Below, piece by piece: positions 37,212 to 45,727 of a DNA stretch of 51,561 nucleotides. Below the pieces are notes generated by a model. That model saw only the letters and a list, made by a program, of their open reading frames with translations. It did not search any database and was not told where the DNA came from. The translations under genes were made by a program, and so were the position numbers. Source of the DNA: Pannonibacter carbonis (GTDB lineage Bacteria; Pseudomonadota; Alphaproteobacteria; Rhizobiales; Stappiaceae). The stretch covers positions 1-51,561 of the forward strand of contig NZ_PUDR01000022.1 of assembly GCF_003012935.1 (NCBI RefSeq). Direction: 5' to 3'. Numbering within the stretch: the stretch's first letter is position 1; every line of letters begins with the position of its first letter.

Positions 37212-37892
37212 CTAAGCCGTTGCAGCGCCATGCGTCTTGCCTGCGTCTTCTGCCGGCACCGCCCGCATGTACAGCCACATCAGCAGGAACAGGACGCCGG
37301 CGTTGCACACGTGCCAGAGAAAATGCGTGCCGAAGGGCAGGGCACTGCAGGCCGGGCCGTCCAGCGTGCGGAAGGTCAGCGACAGGGTGAACAGCGCGCC
37401 GGTCGCTAGAAGGCCGAGTGCCGTGTCCCGGCTGCGCCGAAGGCACAGCGCTCCGACTACGAAAATCGCCGCCAGCGCCGGCAGATACCCGGCCGATGAT
37501 CCGACCAGCGGCGCGGCCAGCCGGCCGATGAAGGGCGATGCGACGAGAAACAGCGCTGTCGTGCCACCGGCGACAACCGCTCCGGCACCGACGAAGCGGC
37601 GCAGGGCGAGAAACAGGTAGAGGTGGATGAAAATGGCGATGGGGATCACATCCGCCAGCAGTGACCAGCGGTTGGCATAGGTGTGGAACAGGAAGGATCC
37701 GATCCCGGTTGCCGTCACCACGCCGATGAGCGCCAGCGCGCTCCAGTCCCTTGGGGCCCGCTGCAGCCAGATCCGCAGCGCCAGCGCCGCCGCCACAAGG
37801 AATGCCGCATTGGTCACGGCATTGAGCGGCTCGGCCCAGAACGAGGCATCAAGCCGCTCGCAATACTGATCAAGGCTCTCGGTCCAGTTCAT
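37212..37892 (-). CDS. Ceramidase-family (CREST) membrane protein
   Basis: The 226-aa product has about seven membrane helices and the alkaline-ceramidase pattern. It shows YCERLDASFWAEPLNAVTNAAF at the start, GSFLFHTYANRWSLLADVIPI with the metal-ligand His and Asp, and GTHFLWHVCNAG near the end with two further histidines. Enzymes of this family hydrolyse ceramide using zinc. Bacterial members may act on sphingolipids or other amide lipids. It stands beside an AT-rich insert that begins about 20 bp upstream of its start. Confidence 0.85.
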   Translation of the reverse strand: MNWTESLDQYCERLDASFWAEPLNAVTNAAFLVAAALALRIWLQRAPRDWSALALIGVVTATGIGSFLFHTYANRWSLLADVIPIAIFIHLYLFLALRRFVGAGAVVAGGTTALFLVASPFIGRLAAPLVGSSAGYLPALAAIFVVGALCLRRSRDTALGLLATGALFTLSLTFRTLDGPACSALPFGTHFLWHVCNAGVLFLLMWLYMRAVPAEDAGKTHGAATA

Positions 37893-37955
37893 CCGTCATA
37901 GCCAATAGGCACCGGCTTAGCTCCAAAAAATCACTCTCAGGTGTCACGGATACGG

Positions 37956-39788
37956 TCAAATAAAGACAACGTCGTCAATTGTAAATGTTTCGTTACTGAG
38001 TATGGATAAAGTTATAGAGCCGTCGGTGGAAACAATTTTTGTTTGTCCGAGCTTTTCACTTGATAAGAGATAGGTTTTTTGTGAGGAAAGAACCATTTTA
38101 TCCAGAGTGGGTTCAAAATAATCGATGATGTATTGACCGGATTGACTGGAGAAGTCGAAATTATCAGGACGTCCATTTGTTTTGATGCTGTTGATATCAA
38201 CTCGCAAACCGACGTCGTACATAGATGTCGATGTGCCGTCATTCATGTATACGGAACTTGAGGCGAATATCCTGTTGCCGTTGTTAACTGATCCACCGGG
38301 TGTGTAGTTTAAGCTTAACGCAGAAATGGCAGATGAGGTAAGATTGGAGATTTCTTCAGCTTGAGAAATCCCGTCTGAGTTGATATCAGTCCAAATCAGT
38401 AATTGATCAAATATTGAATCATCACTGTTGATTAAATTGTCGTTATTGTCGTCGTAGCTAGCAAGCGCGTGATATCCGAATGTCGACGAGTTCCCGAAGA
38501 GTTCATTTACATGATCGATCGTGCCATTTTTGTTCAAGTCGAGCGCAAGAAACGCGTCATTCGGTCCGATCCATCCGTGCTTACCTTCAAGGCCACGTAC
38601 TGCGAAGAGATCAAATGACGCATTGCTCTTAGAAAGGCTGATTGTGTCAATGCCGTCCCCCGCAAGATCAATGACCAATGGATCATAGACTGCAAGAAAA
38701 TACTCTCCATATATCTCAAGAATTGCATCGCCGGCTTGTATGACTAGTGTGGGCAACTCGGTGGTTCCGCCAGAGTTTTTATTTGACGTACTTTTGAATG
38801 AAGTAACGATAAATCCTCCGTCGCTAGACTTTTGAACATAGTGATTCTGAGCGCTGTCCAGCCGGGAGACAATGTTATGACACTGATCGCCAATGAAGAG
38901 TACTTTTCCGACATAATTGCGGAACGTGAGCTCGGACACACCAGGTGCAAGGCTTCGCCCTCCGCCTGCATCGTGGGTTGTCCAAGGTGTATTTATCGTA
39001 TGTATTGACATCCAGTTGTCGACTGCATTTGAAATGCTGTCAAAAGACTGAAGCAAGGACAAGTCGGCGAGGTCCCGGATATGGGGAACGAGGTAATCCT
39101 TGTTCCTCGCGATGAACTCGAACAGTTCGAGGCTTGGTGAACTGGCGTTTGCTAACCCGTACTCGCGCGCGGTTTCAGCAAGAAACGCTGGGGAAAGCAA
39201 CACGCTGAGTTCGAAGGTGGCTGACATATTTGCAGACATCCAGGCTGCATCCTGGCCACGGAAGTTGTAGCCTTGCGACTGCCAGTCCTGGGCTGCATAA
39301 TGGTTCAGCTCAAGAATGAAATTCCAGTAATTATCAATTGACATCATTCCGTGGTTCAGAATGTTTTGCCAAGTGTGTCCCGGATTTGCGCTGCGGTTCA
39401 ATGCTATATTCGGAGTCCAAGCGTTGACGTCGACATTATTTGCCGTAAATACATCGTTATGATATTGCTGTATAATTGCGTAGTCGAGCGTAGCGTTCCC
39501 TGTATGTTGGAATAGCGCCTGTCGCGCTCAAAGGTCGCGATTCATCAGTGAAATCGAAATGCTATGCCACGTGGCGTCATCCAAAGTGCCTCCTGTCTTA
39601 TCCCTGTGAAACGTTTCGGCGTAATTTCGGGCGGTAATTCCCGAAAACGTGTTGTTCTGGACAACGCCAAGTGCCAGCCCGCCATACGGATCGCCCTTTG
39701 ACTGGATCAAGGTGTAGTATGCGGTCAGGTTGCCCTGCTGGGCATAGTCTGCAAGTTGGTCGAGGTCCTGTCGGCTGAAATTTCCCAT
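37956..39788 (-). pseudogene. RTX/FrpC-like calcium-binding protein, interrupted by in-frame TGA
   Basis: One frame of 610 codons runs from ATG 39788 to TGA 37956 with a single internal stop, TGA at 39528-39530 (codon 87). The frame continues without gap beyond it, so a CGA-to-TGA change is the simplest cause. The central part holds the hallmark DPLVIDLAGDGIDTI with GWIGPNDAFLALDLNKNGTID, DDNNDNLINSDD and TDINSDGISQAEE, calcium-binding loops found in FrpC/RTX-type exported proteins. No N-terminal signal is seen, and the C-terminus ends DDVVFI, compatible with type I secretion. Without readthrough only an 86-aa product or a restart product is made. It follows the membrane-protein gene by 12 bp. 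Confidence 0.8.
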
Positions 39789-39800
39789 GATTGGTCTCCA

Positions 39801-40715
39801 CTACCTGTTGACTTGAGGAAAGCGAATGATCTCCGCACCTGGCAGTGGCTGGGTTTGCTCTACTGTGAAGAAAACAATTTTGTCGATTGCTTTCTGCTGA
39901 ATAACGGAAATAAGACCTATGAATTTGGAAGGAAACTGGACGTCTATTAAGTATTTATTCTTTAACAAGAAAGTTACAGTGCATGCACCATGCTTCTGTT
40001 TGCCTATAAAGGTGCATCTCAGAAGGCGAGGGTCATTTCCGGTAATGCCTGACTGCATGAGGACTTCGAGGTAGTCGTCGTCTGGGTTGATTGGTGTTGC
40101 AGGCCTATAAACTGCAGTCGAAACGACATAACCATCCGGTATGAAGCCGCTATAATCCACTCTCTTGAGTTGGTTATTTCGAAGGGTTCTGTACAATAGA
40201 TGTTGTCCCTCAATAATTTGGGAGGGTACGCATGATGGGTTTCCGATACCCTTAGGGTAACAGGCGCGATCTACACTTACAGTGACGACTGTTTGTCCGG
40301 AACCGGAAAACAGAGAAATGTTCTCGGCTGTTTTGGGTGAAAATTCCGGAGCAGTTCCAATCATTGTGAAGCCTGACGACAGTTCCCCCGGGACGAGATC
40401 ACTTTCCAGAAGGATCGTCGCGAGGTAGGTCTCAGGCACACGGAACACTTCGCCTTGCAGTTTGAACTCATAGACCTTTCCGCTATGCGCCATGCGCGGC
40501 ACATTGAGTGCGCCGCTTTCGCGGATCCCGTCGACGAAATAGCCCATCATCGGGAAGCCGAAGCGGAAGAAAGCGCCTAGCCCAAGGCTTGTCACGGCCG
40601 AGGCCACCACGAAAATGGCCAGAGCCAGAAAAATCAGAAATGTCCGCTGCTCAATCTTCGACACGGCGGCGCTCCGGTTGATTGCGGGGTTGTGATCTCC
40701 GATCGCAGCCATCAT
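39801..40715 (-). CDS. Membrane-anchored protein of unknown function
   Basis: The 304-aa product has a short cytosolic N-terminus, one strong membrane helix (about residues 25-48) and a large, probably periplasmic domain with four cysteines (two in ACYPKGIGNPSC, two in LLRCTFIGKQKHGAC). I do not recognise the family. The N-terminal third is GC-rich and the remainder AT-rich. ATG 40715 was chosen; a TTG at 40739 is in frame, and neither has a clear ribosome-binding site. It lies 12 bp upstream of the RTX/FrpC-like gene, so the two form one unit. A partner or immunity role is conceivable but unproven. Confidence 0.65.
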   Translation of the reverse strand: MMAAIGDHNPAINRSAAVSKIEQRTFLIFLALAIFVVASAVTSLGLGAFFRFGFPMMGYFVDGIRESGALNVPRMAHSGKVYEFKLQGEVFRVPETYLATILLESDLVPGELSSGFTMIGTAPEFSPKTAENISLFSGSGQTVVTVSVDRACYPKGIGNPSCVPSQIIEGQHLLYRTLRNNQLKRVDYSGFIPDGYVVSTAVYRPATPINPDDDYLEVLMQSGITGNDPRLLRCTFIGKQKHGACTVTFLLKNKYLIDVQFPSKFIGLISVIQQKAIDKIVFFTVEQTQPLPGAEIIRFPQVNR

Positions 40716-40734
40716 TGCGCGAGTTATCTGTGGC

Positions 40735-40771
40735 GTCAAGAAATATGAGTAAAATAATCATATTTCTTGAC
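40735..40771. repeat. Perfect 14-bp inverted repeat
   Basis: GTCAAGAAATATGA (40735-40748) is perfectly inverted at 40758-40771 with a 9-bp AT-rich centre. It lies between the aminotransferase stop and the membrane-protein start. On the minus strand it contains TATGAT, a good -10. It lacks a T-run, so an operator or element end is more likely than a terminator. Confidence 0.75.
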
Positions 40772-40791
40772 GCGAGAGCTTCCCGGCGTTT

Positions 40792-42015
40792 TCAAAGCCC
40801 GGCGATGGCTTCCTTGAGCAGCTTGCCGAGGCGCGAGATGCCTTCCTCGATCTGCGCTTCGTTGGCACAGGAGAAGCTGAGGCGCAGGGTGTTGCCGCCC
40901 GAGCCATCGGCAAAGAAGGCGCGGCCGGGCACGAAGGCGACCTTCACGCTTTCCAGCGAGCGGGCGAGCAGCGCCGCGCCATCGAGGCCTTCCGGCACGG
41001 TCACCCAGACAAACATGCCGCCATCCGGCTTCGACCAGCTGCAGCCCGCCGGCATGTGGGTGGCCAGGGCCTTCAGCATGGCATCGCGGCGGGCGCGATA
41101 GGCCGCCTTGATCGTCGCCACCTGGGTGTCGAAATAGGTCTCGGCCACATCGGCCAGCACCATCTGGTTGATGGTGGAGGTGTTGAGGTCAGCGGCCTGT
41201 TTCAGCAGCACGATCTTCGAGATCACCGGTGCGGCGGCGCAGATCCAGCCCACGCGCAGGCCCGGCGACAGGGTCTTGGAGAAGGAGCCGCAGTACAGCA
41301 CGCGGGTGTCGTTGATGTGTCCCTTGCGGGCGATATCCAGCGCCAGCATCGGCGGGATCGCCTCGCCGTCATAGCGCAGCGACTGGTAGGCCGCGTCCTC
41401 GATGACGGCAATGTCCAGCGTGTCGGCGAGGTCGAGGATCTTCTCGCGCGTTGCCCGGTCCAGCGTCTCGCCGGTCGGGTTGGCGAAGTCAGCCGAGGCA
41501 TAGGCGAATTTAACTTCGCCGCCAGCGTCCCTTGCCGCAGTGGCGAAGTCCTCGGCCGGGCGGTTGCCCAGCGGGATCAGCCGGTCGTAGCGCGGCTCAT
41601 AGGCGTTGAACGCCTGCAGCGCGCCAAGATAGGTCGGCCAGTTGACCAGCGCGGTGTCGCCCGGCGACAGGAACAGCTTGCCGATATAGTCCAGCGCCTG
41701 CTGCGAGCCGGAGGTGATGATGATGTTCGAGGCGTCACAGGTCACGCCAAGGCCGGCCATGTAGCTGGCCAGCCAGGTGCGCAGGGCCAGATTGCCCTCG
41801 CTGACGGCATATTGCAGCGCCGTTCCGGCGGACGGTCCCGTCAGGACCTTGGTGTAGGCGTCTGCAAATACCTGGGCGGGAAACAGCGCCGGGTCCGGGA
41901 TGCCGCCAGCAAAGGAGATGATCTCCGGCCGGTCGAGGAGCTTCAGGAGCTCGCGGATTTCGGATGCGCGCATACGGGTCGCGCGCGTGGCGAAGATGTG
42001 CTCCCAGTTCAGCAT
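40792..42015 (-). CDS. PLP-dependent aminotransferase (2-aminoadipate transaminase-like)
   Basis: The 407-aa product is a class I/II fold-type I aminotransferase. It starts RATRMRASEIRELLKLLDRPEIISFAGGIPDP, typical of the LysN/2-aminoadipate aminotransferase group. The PLP lysine lies in YCGSFSKTLSPGLRVGW, and TSGSQQALD and ADFANPTGE are the usual cofactor-binding motifs. Group members act on 2-aminoadipate, aromatic or branched-chain amino acids, so the substrate is open. There is no N-terminal DNA-binding domain, which excludes a MocR regulator. ATG 42015 fits the family start. Confidence 0.9.
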   Translation of the reverse strand: MLNWEHIFATRATRMRASEIRELLKLLDRPEIISFAGGIPDPALFPAQVFADAYTKVLTGPSAGTALQYAVSEGNLALRTWLASYMAGLGVTCDASNIIITSGSQQALDYIGKLFLSPGDTALVNWPTYLGALQAFNAYEPRYDRLIPLGNRPAEDFATAARDAGGEVKFAYASADFANPTGETLDRATREKILDLADTLDIAVIEDAAYQSLRYDGEAIPPMLALDIARKGHINDTRVLYCGSFSKTLSPGLRVGWICAAAPVISKIVLLKQAADLNTSTINQMVLADVAETYFDTQVATIKAAYRARRDAMLKALATHMPAGCSWSKPDGGMFVWVTVPEGLDGAALLARSLESVKVAFVPGRAFFADGSGGNTLRLSFSCANEAQIEEGISRLGKLLKEAIAGL

Positions 42016-42273
42016 GAGGGTTCTCGGTCCATTTATTGTTTTCAGCGGCGCCTGGTGTGGTGTCGGTGCCGGCCAGTGAGACAGAACCACAGGCGCAAGG
42101 ATGCGTCAATATTGCTGACCTAAAAGACGCAAAAAATCCCTGGGCAGTGACTGTTGGTAATTTTCGGTCGCCTTCCGGTTTGATCCTGACATGGCACTGC
42201 GCCGCTTGGCGCACTGGCGTTGTTGCGCCGGCTGGCCTATCTCTGGATCATGACCCGCCGGGAGTGTGCCCCC

Positions 42274-42831
42274 ATGAACCGCATTGATGAAAGCCGTCCC
42301 TTTGTCCCTCTCAACATCGCGGTGCTGACCGTGTCCGACACGCGCGACTTTGAAGGCGACCGCTCGGGCACGACGCTGGTCGAGCGTCTGACTGGCGTCG
42401 GGCATCATCTGGCGGACCGCCGCATTGTCCGGGACGAAGTGGAGGAAATCAGGGCTGCCGTCCGGGAGTGGATTGCGGCAGAGGGCGTCGACGTCATCAT
42501 CTCGACCGGCGGCACGGGCTTTACCGGCCGCGATGTCACCCCCGAGGCGATCGAGCCCTTGTTCGAGAAGCGGATGGACGGCTTCTCCGAGGTGTTCCAC
42601 CGTATTTCCTACGACAAGATCGGCACCTCGACGATCCAGTCCCGCGCCACGGGCGGGGTTGCGGGTGCGACCTACATCTTCGTGCTGCCGGGGTCGCCCG
42701 GTGCCTGCAAGGACGCCTGGGACGGCATCCTCAAGTGGCAGCTCGATTACCGCCACATGCCCTGCAATTTCGTGGAAATCATGCCCCGCCTCGACGAACA
42801 CCTGAAACGCGGCAAACTGCGCCAGGCGTGA
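42274..42831 (+). CDS. moaB: Molybdenum cofactor biosynthesis protein B
   Basis: The 185-aa product has the MoaB/Mog fold. [18 protein letters not shown] opens it, [17 protein letters not shown] is the substrate-binding loop, and [12 protein letters not shown] follows. MoaB-type proteins adenylylate molybdopterin or support that step before molybdenum insertion. The start at 42274 has GGGAG upstream at slightly long spacing. No other molybdenum cofactor gene is nearby. Confidence 0.9.
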   Translation: MNRIDESRPFVPLNIAVLTVSDTRDFEGDRSGTTLVERLTGVGHHLADRRIVRDEVEEIRAAVREWIAAEGVDVIISTGGTGFTGRDVTPEAIEPLFEKRMDGFSEVFHRISYDKIGTSTIQSRATGGVAGATYIFVLPGSPGACKDAWDGILKWQLDYRHMPCNFVEIMPRLDEHLKRGKLRQA

Positions 42832-42876
42832 GCGGCTGTTGACGGCTTCGCCTCGCAGTTATTCCCATTACGCTTC

Positions 42877-42933
42877 GGTCATCCCCGCTTCATGCGGGGA
42901 TCCATCCGGCAGTGGCACAGGGCGGGGATGACC
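42877..42933. repeat. Complete REP-like palindromic element
   Basis: GGTCATCCCCGC (42877-42888) and its perfect inverse (42922-42933) bound the element. An inner hairpin is formed by CCCCGC and GCGGGG around a 5-nt loop TTCAT. It lies between the convergent moaB and glyQ genes. The same unit, cut by IS ends, occurs at both window edges. Confidence 0.85.
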
Positions 42934-42967
42934 ACGGAGAGCATGGCCCCGCCCCGAGCGCCAGAAA

Positions 42968-43924
42968 TCAGCCTTCGTAGCCGATGCCGCCGGCGCGGGT
43001 TTCGAGGAAGGCGGCGCCGCAGGCTTTGGCCAGTTCACGGACGCGCAGGATGTAGCTCTGGCGTTCGGTGACCGAAATCACGCCGCGCGCGTCCAGCAGG
43101 TTGAAGGCGTGGCTGGCCTTGATGCACTGGTCGTAGGCCGGCAGCACCATCTGGTGCACATCCGCGCCGATCGCATCGCGGGCCGCAGCACCAGCAGCCA
43201 GAAGGCGGCGGCACTCTTCCTCGGCGTCGCGGAAGTGGCGGAACAGGAGCTCGGTGTCGGCGTGTTCGAAATTGTGGCGGGAATACTCCTGCTCGGCCTG
43301 CAGGAAGACGTCGCCATAGGTGATCTTCTCGGCACCTTCGCGGCCGTTGTAGTTCAGGTCGTAGACGTTATCGACGCCCTGGATGTACATGGCCAGACGC
43401 TCGAGGCCATAGGTAAGTTCGCCCGAGACCGGCGAGCACTCGAAGCCGGCGACCTGCTGGAAGTAGGTGAACTGCGACACTTCCATGCCGTCGCACCAGC
43501 ATTCCCAGCCAAGGCCCCAGGCACCCAGGGTCGGGCTTTCCCAGTCGTCCTCGACGAAGCGCACGTCATGCAGCGTCGGGTCGAGACCGATGGCATAGAG
43601 GCTGTTGAGGTAGAGCTGCTGCAGGTTTTCCGGCGACGGCTTCAGGATCACCTGGAACTGGTAATAGTGCTGCAGGCGGTTCGGGTTTTCGCCATAGCGG
43701 CCATCGGAGGGGCGGCGCGAAGGCTGGACATAGGCCGCCTTCCAGGGTCGGGGCCCGAGCGAGCGCAGCGTGGTGGCCGGATGGAACGTACCGGCGCCGA
43801 CTTCCATGTCATAGGGCTGCAGCACGACGCAGCCCTGATCCGCCCAGTAACGCTGCAGGGTCAGGATCAGACCCTGGAAGGAGTTCTCAGGGCGCATGTG
43901 GGCCGGGATGGCTTCGTTCGACAT
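42968..43924 (-). CDS. glyQ: Glycyl-tRNA synthetase alpha subunit
   Basis: The 318-aa class II catalytic subunit charges tRNA-Gly together with the beta subunit. [17 protein letters not shown], the motif [15 protein letters not shown] and [21 protein letters not shown] are diagnostic, and length is normal. ATG 43924 was chosen on family length; its ribosome-binding site is weak. The beta-subunit gene glyS does not follow: downstream is a REP element and the convergent moaB. So glyS must be encoded elsewhere. Confidence 0.95.
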   Translation of the reverse strand: MSNEAIPAHMRPENSFQGLILTLQRYWADQGCVVLQPYDMEVGAGTFHPATTLRSLGPRPWKAAYVQPSRRPSDGRYGENPNRLQHYYQFQVILKPSPENLQQLYLNSLYAIGLDPTLHDVRFVEDDWESPTLGAWGLGWECWCDGMEVSQFTYFQQVAGFECSPVSGELTYGLERLAMYIQGVDNVYDLNYNGREGAEKITYGDVFLQAEQEYSRHNFEHADTELLFRHFRDAEEECRRLLAAGAAARDAIGADVHQMVLPAYDQCIKASHAFNLLDARGVISVTERQSYILRVRELAKACGAAFLETRAGGIGYEG

Positions 43925-44196
43925 GGGGCGGTTCCCGATTGCGAAAGGAGGGGCGGCCAAAGCCGCAGATATTTGGCCGGACAGGTGCCACGGGCGGCTG
44001 GCGAGGTCAAGGGCGGCGGTGAGAGCCACGTTTTTTGACGAAAACGGCCGAACAAACGTGGTGCGGATCACACCTTGTCGGCTTCAGGCCCTGCCCCCTC
44101 TATCGCATGAGGCGACGTTACGTCACCCTCACATTACCGGCGCTTTTCAATTGGCCGGACCGGCGGGTGAGGAACCCGCACCCAGAGGAGAAGACC

Positions 44197-44586
44197 ATGA
44201 TCCGCACATCCATTTTGACAGTCATTGCAACCGCCACCCTGATCGCAAGTGCCGGCCTCGCCGCCGCGCAAAGCCAAAGCAGCAACAATCCGAACGGCAA
44301 CACGTCATCGTTTTCCGGATCGAGTTCGTCCGGCACCAATGACAGCGGCAACCCGGACAGCGCGCCGATCATCTGCGCGTCGCGCAGCTGCATGGACCGG
44401 CAGGCAGCGACATCCGGCCCGCGCACCCACGTGGTGACGCATGTGCCGAACCGCGAACCCCGCAAACCGCGCAAGCCGATCCCGATCCGCGAAAGCGAAC
44501 GTTGCCAGGATCGCTGGATCCAGTGGCCGAATGGCCTCATCGTCAACGAGCGGGAATGTTTCCGCCCGCTGGAATTCATCCACTGA
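44197..44586 (+). CDS. Small secreted protein of unknown function
   Basis: The 129-aa product has a Sec signal peptide with likely cleavage after AAA near residue 24. A low-complexity Ser/Asn/Gly stretch follows (about residues 25-55), then a basic Pro/Arg region. Four cysteines (two in ICASRSC, one in ERCQDRW, one in ERECF) could form two disulfides. GAGGAG precedes the ATG. I do not recognise the family. It lies between glyQ, which is divergent, and the thiamine riboswitch promoter. Confidence 0.75.
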   Translation: MIRTSILTVIATATLIASAGLAAAQSQSSNNPNGNTSSFSGSSSSGTNDSGNPDSAPIICASRSCMDRQAATSGPRTHVVTHVPNREPRKPRKPIPIRESERCQDRWIQWPNGLIVNERECFRPLEFIH

Positions 44587-44600
44587 ATCGAACGACCCCA

Positions 44601-44652
44601 GCAGCAGCGCAAGGACAAGCCCCTTGCGCTGCTGCTGATCCCCGCCTATAAT
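44601..44652 (+). promoter_or_regulatory. thiME promoter overlapping a 14-bp hairpin
   Basis: TTGCGC (44624-44629) and a perfect TATAAT (44647-44652) lie 17 bp apart, with the start near 44659. The -35 falls inside the right arm of a perfect inverted repeat (GCAGCAGCGCAAGG, 44601-44614 and 44622-44635). The hairpin lacks a T-run, so its role as terminator of the upstream gene is doubtful. Confidence 0.65.
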
Positions 44653-44662
44653 TCTGCTTGCG

Positions 44663-44738
44663 ACAGGGGCGCCCCACAACCGGGGGCTGAGATGAACCCT
44701 TTGAACCTGAACCGGGTCATGCCGGCGGAGGAAGTCGT
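44663..44738 (+). ncRNA. TPP riboswitch (THI element)
   Basis: The conserved blocks are present in order: GGGGCGCC, then GGGGGCTGAGATGAACCC, GAACCTGAACCGGGTCATG and CCGGCGGAGGAAG. It starts a few bases after the predicted transcription start and precedes thiM and thiE, which salvage thiazole and join it to the pyrimidine. TPP binding is expected to lower expression. A possible expression-platform stem pairs GAACACG (44788-44794) with 44817-44823 and is followed by TTT. Confidence 0.95.
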
Positions 44739-44750
44739 TTGCAGCACCTT

Positions 44751-44825
44751 GCAAACAGAACACGTGCAAACTGTACACGGGCACACAGAACACGTTCAGA
44801 CCGAACGGGTGCCGACCGTGTTCTT
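44751..44825 (+). repeat. Five degenerate 15-bp tandem repeats in the thiM leader
   Basis: Units begin at 44751, 44766, 44781, 44796 and 44811. The first three are close to GCAAACAGAACACGT and the last two are more diverged. They follow the riboswitch by 12 bp. The 5-codon period keeps frames open: one from ATG 44719 inside the riboswitch to TGA 44832, another from TTG 44739 to a TGA that overlaps the thiM ATG. The rest of 44826-44923 shows nothing further. Confidence 0.65.
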
Positions 44826-44923
44826 TCGGTGAGCGGACTGGCGTTCGCTGTCAGGTCGGGACACATGGCATGCTGCACGCGCCTTTCCGCCGTCAAGAGA
44901 CCCGCTTGCCGTGAGGACGAGGA

Positions 44924-45727
44924 ATGACGTGCGGCTATCACCTTGCCGCCATGCGGGCGCGGCGTCCGCTGGTGCAGAACATCACCAATTTTGTGGCCAT
45001 GCAGACCATGGCCAATGTGTTGCTTGCGGCCGGGGCTGTGCCAGCCATGGTGCATGCCCGGGAAGAGGCCGCAGAGTTTGCTGGCCTTGCGCAGGCCCTG
45101 ACACTGAACACCGGCACACCAGAACCCGACTGGGTGGCGGCCATGGAGGCCGCTGCGCTGGTTGCCGGGCAGCGCGGCATTCCACTTGTGCTTGATCCGG
45201 TGGCAGCCGGTGCAACCACCTATCGCCGCGAGATCAACACACGGCTCGCGCGTCTGGTGCCGGGCGTTCTGATCAAGGGCAATGCCTCGGAAATCCTCGC
45301 GCTGGCAGGCCGGGAGAGCGCATCCCGGGGACCGGACAGCGGCGATGATGTTGCCATCGCCGAGCCGGCAGCCATCGCACTGGCGAGGGCGACAAAGGGG
45401 ATCGTTGCCATGACCGGACCTGTCGATCTGGTGACGGATGGGCGGCGGCTGGCCCGGGTCAACAACGGTACAGCGCTGATGACGCAGGTCACTGCACTCG
45501 GCTGTGCGCTCACCGGTGTTGTGGCGGCCTTTGCAGGAACCGCCGAGGATCGCTTTCACGCAACAGTCGCAGCCCTCGCCTATTACGCAGTCGCCGGGCA
45601 GAAGGCTGGCGAGGCCTATCCCCTGCCGGGAAGCTTCGCCACCGGTTTCCTGAATGCCCTCAACGAGCTGACGCCGTCCCAGCTGGATGACCTTGCTCAT
45701 GTGGAGTTTGCCAATGCGCCGCTTTGA
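44924..45727 (+). CDS. thiM: Hydroxyethylthiazole kinase
   Basis: The 267-aa ribokinase-fold enzyme phosphorylates hydroxyethylthiazole for thiamine salvage. VQNITNFVAMQTMANVLLAAGAVPAM, VLDPVAAGAT, LIKGNASEI and the ATP-site region QVTALGCALTGVVAAF with its cysteine are present. GAGGA precedes ATG 44924. It overlaps thiE by 14 bp and is controlled by the TPP riboswitch upstream. Confidence 0.95.
   Translation: MTCGYHLAAMRARRPLVQNITNFVAMQTMANVLLAAGAVPAMVHAREEAAEFAGLAQALTLNTGTPEPDWVAAMEAAALVAGQRGIPLVLDPVAAGATTYRREINTRLARLVPGVLIKGNASEILALAGRESASRGPDSGDDVAIAEPAAIALARATKGIVAMTGPVDLVTDGRRLARVNNGTALMTQVTALGCALTGVVAAFAGTAEDRFHATVAALAYYAVAGQKAGEAYPLPGSFATGFLNALNELTPSQLDDLAHVEFANAPL

Larger units (their letters stand above)
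37915..40790. other. AT-rich accessory insert (two-gene module)
   Basis: By eye the GC content falls to roughly 40-45% here, against well over 60% on both sides. It contains the interrupted RTX/FrpC-like gene and the membrane-protein gene, both on the minus strand, plus a perfect 14-bp inverted repeat at its right edge. No integrase, transposase or duplicated target site was found at its borders. Recent horizontal acquisition is inferred from composition. Confidence 0.7.

Noticed and set aside
39528-39530. TGA as selenocysteine codon
   Set aside because: No SECIS-like hairpin was recognised after the codon, the position corresponds to an ordinary polar region, and a CGA-to-TGA change explains it simply.
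37915-40790. Integrative element with attachment sites
   Set aside because: No integrase, tRNA gene or matching direct repeats were found at the borders; only composition supports acquisition.
44601-44635. Rho-independent terminator of the small secreted-protein gene
   Set aside because: The stem is strong but is not followed by a T-run, and it overlaps the -35 of the next promoter.
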